The notes under the pieces are model-generated. The model ran no database searches. It was not told the origin of the DNA and saw only the letters and a program-made list of their open reading frames with translations. Positions 57,030-64,000 of a DNA stretch of 64,000 bases are shown piece after piece (the first letter of the stretch is position 1; every line of letters begins with the position of its first letter). Position numbers and translations under genes: made by a program. The stretch is from Pseudoxanthomonas dokdonensis (lineage in GTDB: Bacteria > Pseudomonadota > Gammaproteobacteria > Xanthomonadales > Xanthomonadaceae), in the NCBI RefSeq assembly GCF_001431405.1, contig NZ_LDJL01000005.1, positions 224,488 to 288,487 on the forward strand, in the 5' to 3' direction.

Positions 57030-57038
57030 AGTATAGCA
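57030..57038 (-). promoter_or_regulatory. Extended -10 promoter candidate for gyrA
   Basis: On the minus strand TGCTATACT is an extended -10 (TGn plus TATACT) about 130 bp before the gyrA ATG. No good -35 is seen, which extended -10 promoters tolerate. The transcribed leader contains the palindrome GCTATAGC within a GGCTT/AAGCC stem. The gap to mtnA (56901-57108) shows nothing else. Confidence 0.45.
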
Positions 57039-57108
57039 CAGCGGGCACCGCCAAGGTGCTGTTTTTTCAGGCTTAAAAGCCGCTCCAGGCGGCCGTGCGG
57101 ACACCCTG

Positions 57109-58167
57109 TCAGGGGCCGAAAAGCGCCTGCATGCGGGCGCTGTCCGGGCGCTCGACAATGCCCTTCTCGGTGACAATGGCGTCGATCAGCCCGGCGGGGG
57201 TGACGTCGAACACCGGGTTCCAGGCAGTGATGCCTTCGGCGACGGTGCGGACGCTGCCGATACCATGCATTTCCGCCTGGTCGCGTTCCTCGATTTCAAT
57301 CGCCTCGCCACTGGCCATGTCCATGTCCACGGTCGACGATGGCGCCACCACCATGAACTTGACGCCATGGTGGCGGGCCGCGATGGCCAGCTGGTAGGTG
57401 CCGATCTTGTTGGCGGTGTCGCCATTGGCGCAGATGCGGTCGGCACCGACGATGACCCATTGCACGGCGCCGGTCTTCATCAGGTGGGCGGCGGCGGCAT
57501 CGGCAATCAGGGTCGCGTCGATGCCATCCTGCTGCAGTTCCCACACGGTCAGCCGCGCGCCCTGCATCCACGGCCGGGTCTCATCGGCAAAAACCTTGTT
57601 GATCCGGCCTTCCACCACGCCGGCGCGGATCACGCCCAGTGCGGTACCAAAGCCGGCGGTGGCCAGCGAACCGGTGTTGCAGTGGGTCAGGATGCCGCTG
57701 CCCGGTGCGATCAGGCCGGCGCCGAGCCGGCCCATGTGGCGATTGGCGGCCAGGTCTTCTTCGGCAATGGCCTGCGCCTGGTGCAGCATCACCTCGCGCC
57801 AGTCGCCGCCGGCCACGCTGATGGCCGCGCGCATCCGCGCCAGCGCCCAGGCCAGGTTGACCGCGGTCGGCCGCGCTGCGTTGAGGCGTTGCATCGCCGG
57901 CTCAAGCTGGCGTACCGCGTCTGCGCCGTTGCCTGCTTCGACCTCGTTGGCGGCCAGCACCACGCCCCAGGCGGCGGAGATGCCGATGGCCGGCGCGCCA
58001 CGCACGGCCAGCGCATGGATCGCGGCGGCGACCTCGTCGCTGCTGGTGCAGACCAGGTATTCCTGCTCGAACGGCAGTCTGCGCTGGTCCAGCAGTTCCA
58101 GGGTAGCGCCGGTCCAGCGGATTGGGCGGATGCGGTCGTAACGGGCGTAATCGAAGGCGGTTTCCAT
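57109..58167 (-). CDS. mtnA: Methylthioribose-1-phosphate isomerase
   Basis: This 352-residue enzyme converts 5-methylthioribose 1-phosphate to the ribulose form in the methionine salvage pathway. The catalytic Cys lies in [19 protein letters not shown] and the catalytic Asp in [19 protein letters not shown]. The fold is that of eIF2B-like proteins. Start at 58167 chosen because it gives the family N-terminus [18 protein letters not shown]. It lies upstream of gyrA on the same strand, 208 bp apart. No other salvage genes (mtnB-D) are in the window. Confidence 0.95.
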   Translation of the reverse strand: METAFDYARYDRIRPIRWTGATLELLDQRRLPFEQEYLVCTSSDEVAAAIHALAVRGAPAIGISAAWGVVLAANEVEAGNGADAVRQLEPAMQRLNAARPTAVNLAWALARMRAAISVAGGDWREVMLHQAQAIAEEDLAANRHMGRLGAGLIAPGSGILTHCNTGSLATAGFGTALGVIRAGVVEGRINKVFADETRPWMQGARLTVWELQQDGIDATLIADAAAAHLMKTGAVQWVIVGADRICANGDTANKIGTYQLAIAARHHGVKFMVVAPSSTVDMDMASGEAIEIEERDQAEMHGIGSVRTVAEGITAWNPVFDVTPAGLIDAIVTEKGIVERPDSARMQALFGP

Positions 58168-58204
58168 GCCGCTATTGTAGCCAGCCAGGACCACCGCACG
58201 AATG

Positions 58205-58228
58205 AAAACAGGCGCCCGGAGGCGCCTG
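58205..58228 (-). terminator. Terminator after the beta-propeller lipoprotein gene
   Basis: On the minus strand CAGGCGCC pairs with GGCGCCTG around a 4-nt loop, followed by TTTT. It lies 58 bp after the stop of the lipoprotein gene and before mtnA, so mtnA has its own promoter. Confidence 0.75.
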
Positions 58229-58285
58229 CAGCTCGATCCAGTCGGCCCTGCCCCGGATCAGGCGGTTGCCGATATGGTGGCGGGT

Positions 58286-59578
58286 TCAGAAGCCGGCCAG
58301 ACCGGAGGGGCTGTTGTAGGGAATCGGATAGCGGCCGACTTCAGCCAGATCCTTGCCTTCGATCCGGTATGCAATCAGGGTGCTGGCATTCGGGTACAGC
58401 TGGTACAGGAAACCGTCTTCGCTGGCCCAGGAGTCATTCGGGCCGCTGGTGGGGATACCGGCGAAGGCCATGAACTTGCCATCACCCTCGACCAGGCCCA
58501 GGCTGCCGTTGGCGCTGGTCAGGGTGTCGCCACTGATGCTGAAACTGGTCAGATTGCCGAGCCCGAAATTGGTCACGAAGGCATGGCTGTTGTCCGGGCT
58601 GATGCTGACCCAGCAGGATTCGGACGGACCGTTCGGTGCCAGGCTCAGATCCACGGTTGCCAACGGACCATTACTGACCGTGCCATCGGCGGCAAGCGTA
58701 CTCAGCACGGCACCATTGCCGGCGGCGAAGGTGTTGACGAACTGGGTGTTGCTGCCGCGCAGGAATGCCAGCGAGAACGGCGTCGGTGCGCCGGCATCGT
58801 TCAGTACCGGATCGCCGAGGCTGCCATCGGAGGTGATCGGAAACACCACCAGCCCATCCGGGTTGCCAGCGTTGGAGGGGGTCAGCTTGGGACCGTCGGG
58901 TCCGGCAGCCGGGGGCGCGTTGAACAACACGTCAGCCAGCAGGAAGCGGCCATCCGGCGAGACCACGATGCTGGTCGCCACGCGATTGTCGAACTTGTCG
59001 TAGTTGAGCGTATACGACTTCTCGTTGGCGACCAGATTGCCGTCCTGCAGCTTGAACGAACGGATATGGTTTGGTCCCAGGGTATGCATGACATACAGGG
59101 TCTGGGTCTTGTCATCGAACGCGACCGAGCTGGGCGGTGCTTTCTCACCAGTGGCTTCGGTATCGGTCAGGCTCAGATGTCCGTCCGCTCCGACCTTGAA
59201 GGCGCTGACCGACTGGTCACCGGCGTTGACGTTGAACAGCCAGCGGTGATCCCTGCTCATGGTCACGGCGTAGGCACTGAGCAGCGTATCCGGCGCGCTC
59301 TCTTCGCCGGTCGCCGGCTTGAAGCCGTTGGTGCCCTTGCCGCCGGTAGCGACACGATCCATTTCAGTCAGCGTGCCATCGGCCATGCGTCCGTAATGGA
59401 TGATGCTGTTGTCGGTCTCGTTGGTCTGCGTGTACAGATGCGAGGTGGCGGTCGGGCTCGCCGGTTCGGCGCTGTCCATGTCCTCGCTGGCAGCTTCCTG
59501 CTTGGTAGAACACGCGGCCAGTGCGAGCAACGCCACCGCCAGCACGCCGGCAGTGGATGAGTGAATGATCGCTTTCAT
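58286..59578 (-). CDS. Beta-propeller (lactonase-like) lipoprotein
   Basis: This 430-residue protein has a lipoprotein signal ending in LALAAC (Cys near residue 22) and then repeated blade-like segments, for example DHRWLFNVNAGDQSVSAFKVGADGH, SSVAFDDKTQTLYVMH and CWVSISPDNSHAFVTNFGLGN. The pattern fits the YVTN/6-phosphogluconolactonase-like beta-propellers. Being exported, it is unlikely to be the cytoplasmic Pgl. It may be a binding scaffold or an extracytoplasmic hydrolase. Start at 59578 chosen from the signal peptide and an AAAGGA site. It stands alone between epmA and mtnA. Confidence 0.78.
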   Translation of the reverse strand: MKAIIHSSTAGVLAVALLALAACSTKQEAASEDMDSAEPASPTATSHLYTQTNETDNSIIHYGRMADGTLTEMDRVATGGKGTNGFKPATGEESAPDTLLSAYAVTMSRDHRWLFNVNAGDQSVSAFKVGADGHLSLTDTEATGEKAPPSSVAFDDKTQTLYVMHTLGPNHIRSFKLQDGNLVANEKSYTLNYDKFDNRVATSIVVSPDGRFLLADVLFNAPPAAGPDGPKLTPSNAGNPDGLVVFPITSDGSLGDPVLNDAGAPTPFSLAFLRGSNTQFVNTFAAGNGAVLSTLAADGTVSNGPLATVDLSLAPNGPSESCWVSISPDNSHAFVTNFGLGNLTSFSISGDTLTSANGSLGLVEGDGKFMAFAGIPTSGPNDSWASEDGFLYQLYPNASTLIAYRIEGKDLAEVGRYPIPYNSPSGLAGF

Positions 59579-59750
59579 GGTGAGTCCTTTATGGTTGTGC
59601 TGATGGGTGGCGCGGCATATACGGCCGCACCAGCGGGCCTGATTGGAAAAAGCCCACAGTGACCATAGACACAGACATCCGCCGCGTCGATTTACATATT
59701 CCGGATTGCGGCCAGGGTTCCCTACCAGGCGCTGTTTTCCGAAAGGAAAA

Positions 59751-63106
<3,356 letters not shown>

Positions 63107-63270
63107 CTAACCGGCGCGGCGTTCAACCGGCGTGGGCGAGGCCCGCCACACGGTTTGGAAAGAGGCCAGCAGGCTGCGCTCGGGTGGCACGGATGTGAGG
63201 TCCGGATCCGGTGAGTTCGGGACGGTGCAATCCATCACCATCTGGCTTCTTCCACCAGGAGACTCAACCG

Positions 63271-63675
63271 ATGTCGACCTTCCAGCTGATTGGCCTGCCG
63301 GCCGAAACCTTCGCTCATTTTGCCGCGCTTTCGCCAGCGGCCCTGGCCACGCTGGGCGTGGTGCGGGTGATTGCCGACAAGGCCAGCGGCTTTCCGTGCC
63401 GGGTCAGCCTGCGCGACGCCGAGATCGGCGAGGAACTGTACCTGCTGCCCTACTTGCACCAGTCCGGCGACAGCCCATACAAGGCATCGGGACCGATTTT
63501 CGTACGTCGCAACGCAGTAACGGCAACGCTGCCAGCTGGCGCGGTGCCCGGATACGTCAGCCGCCGGCAGATGTCACTGCGCGGCTACGACAGCCAGCAC
63601 ATGATGGTCTCCGCCGAGGTCTGTGACGGCGATCAAGTGGGGTCGATGCTGGAGGCGTTTTTTGCCGAGGACTAG
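63271..63675 (+). CDS. DUF1203-domain protein, ends early at an in-frame TAG
   Basis: This 134-residue open frame has the N-terminal and central parts of the DUF1203 family: FPCRVSLRDAEIGEELYLLPY and HQSGDSPYKASGPIFVR. The stop at 63673-63675 is TAG. The same frame beyond it encodes the family's conserved C-terminus, so the protein is cut about 24 residues short, or is read through. The ATG at 63271 lies after a short upstream region without a clear ribosome-binding site (ACCAGGAG is the best candidate). DUF1203 has no known function. It diverges from ligA. Confidence 0.75.
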   Translation: MSTFQLIGLPAETFAHFAALSPAALATLGVVRVIADKASGFPCRVSLRDAEIGEELYLLPYLHQSGDSPYKASGPIFVRRNAVTATLPAGAVPGYVSRRQMSLRGYDSQHMMVSAEVCDGDQVGSMLEAFFAED

Positions 63676-63750
63676 GTCAGTTACGTACATCTTCATTACG
63701 CCAAGCGCGGTTGCTACGCCTGCAAGGCGCAGCGGGTGGTCATGCGTTGA
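63673..63750 (+). pseudogene. In-frame C-terminal remainder of the DUF1203 gene after TAG
   Basis: From the TAG the frame continues without another stop for 24 codons to TGA at 63748-63750, giving SYVHLHYAKRGCYACKAQRV. From memory, the HxHN-GCYAC pattern with two Cys is the hallmark of the DUF1203 C-terminus. So the full gene is 63271-63750 with one nonsense codon. Causes could be a point mutation, a sequencing error, or natural readthrough. Confidence 0.75.
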
Positions 63751-63798
63751 CAGGGAGGCGGGGTGCGGTCCGGGCAATGGCAGCGCCGGTGGCGGGGC

Positions 63799-64000
63799 AG
63801 CGCAGCGAGCTGCGCTCTACGGGAGGTGCTGTTGTAGAGCGCAGCTTGCTGCGCTGGAACTGTCTGGTGACGGGTTCTGTCTGTAGCGCAGCGAGCTGCG
63901 CTCTACGGGAGGTGTTGTTGTAGAGCGCAGCTTGCTGCGCTGGAACTGTCTGGTGACGGGTTCTGTCTGTAGCGCAGCGAGCTGCGCTCTACCAGAGGTG
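63799..64000. repeat. Second GTAG-headed palindromic array, 86-bp period
   Basis: GTAG-headed hairpins (GTAGAGCGCAGCTTGCTGCG) alternate with inverted arms (AGCGCAGCGAGCTGCGCTCTAC). CTCTAC occurs at 63815 and 63901 and again before the window end, so an 86-bp unit is repeated at least twice with almost no change. The array probably continues past 64000. It is related to the array at 28674-29047 but uses a different loop variant. The 48 bp between the DUF1203 frame and the array hold nothing. Confidence 0.85.

Noticed and set aside
63799..64000. CRISPR-like spacing of short repeats
   Set aside because: Units are palindromic, 86 bp apart with identical, not variable, spacers, and no cas genes are present.

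Overview
The window is high-GC bacterial DNA whose gene content and gene order point to a gammaproteobacterium of the Xanthomonadaceae (Lysobacteraceae), close to Stenotrophomonas, Pseudoxanthomonas or Lysobacter. Four things support this: a methionine synthase split into two adjacent genes, a very large NAD-dependent glutamate dehydrogenase, GTAG-headed palindromic repeats like the SMAG elements of Stenotrophomonas maltophilia, and a GyrA with Gln at position 83. The placement is inferred from these features; no database search was possible. The window is almost wholly chromosomal core and shell genes. I see no prophage, IS element, CRISPR array, rRNA or tRNA.

Layout. 1-12 kb: the start of nadK, the ~180 kDa glutamate dehydrogenase, a TetR regulator with an RND efflux pair (adaptor and pump, no outer-membrane channel), and an acyl-CoA dehydrogenase. 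12-17 kb: a methionine operon made of an ArsR-methyltransferase fusion regulator followed by the two halves of cobalamin-dependent MetH. 17-22 kb: an MFS transporter, then leftward DUF2058, slyX, ugd, an FKBP isomerase with duplicated N-terminal domains, and a periplasmic glutathione peroxidase. 22-26.5 kb: a six-gene envelope cassette (small membrane protein, YtrA-type GntR regulator, ABC ATPase, ABC permease, beta-solenoid GIN-domain protein, DUF2884 lipoprotein) behind a promoter that carries a textbook YtrA-like operator. 26.7-35 kb: a DUF1302 outer-membrane protein, a GTAG repeat array, fumC, and the run purB - subclass B3 metallo-beta-lactamase - roxA - GNAT protein. 35-41 kb: the 2-oxoglutarate dehydrogenase operon sucA-sucB-lpd. 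41-46 kb: a LOG-family nucleosidase, a GIY-YIG gene enclosed by four copies of a second REP family, acuI, a PilH-like response regulator, cbpA, a peroxiredoxin and a ferritin-like protein. 46-63 kb, almost all leftward: pbpC and a bacterial alpha-2-macroglobulin, gyrA, mtnA, a beta-propeller lipoprotein, epmA and ligA. The window ends with a DUF1203 gene interrupted by an in-frame TAG and a second GTAG repeat array.

How the genes work together. The window combines central carbon and nitrogen metabolism (GDH, 2-oxoglutarate dehydrogenase, fumarase), one-carbon and methionine metabolism (MetH, MtnA, the fused regulator), and several envelope and antibiotic-related functions (RND pump, B3 beta-lactamase, PbpC with alpha-2-macroglobulin, the YtrA cassette, GyrA Q83). 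No wholly new system is obvious. The strongest leads are the B3 lactamase lipoprotein translationally coupled to a ribosomal oxygenase gene, the YtrA-controlled cassette with a beta-solenoid protein, and the DUF1203 gene whose conserved C-terminus lies in frame beyond an amber codon.
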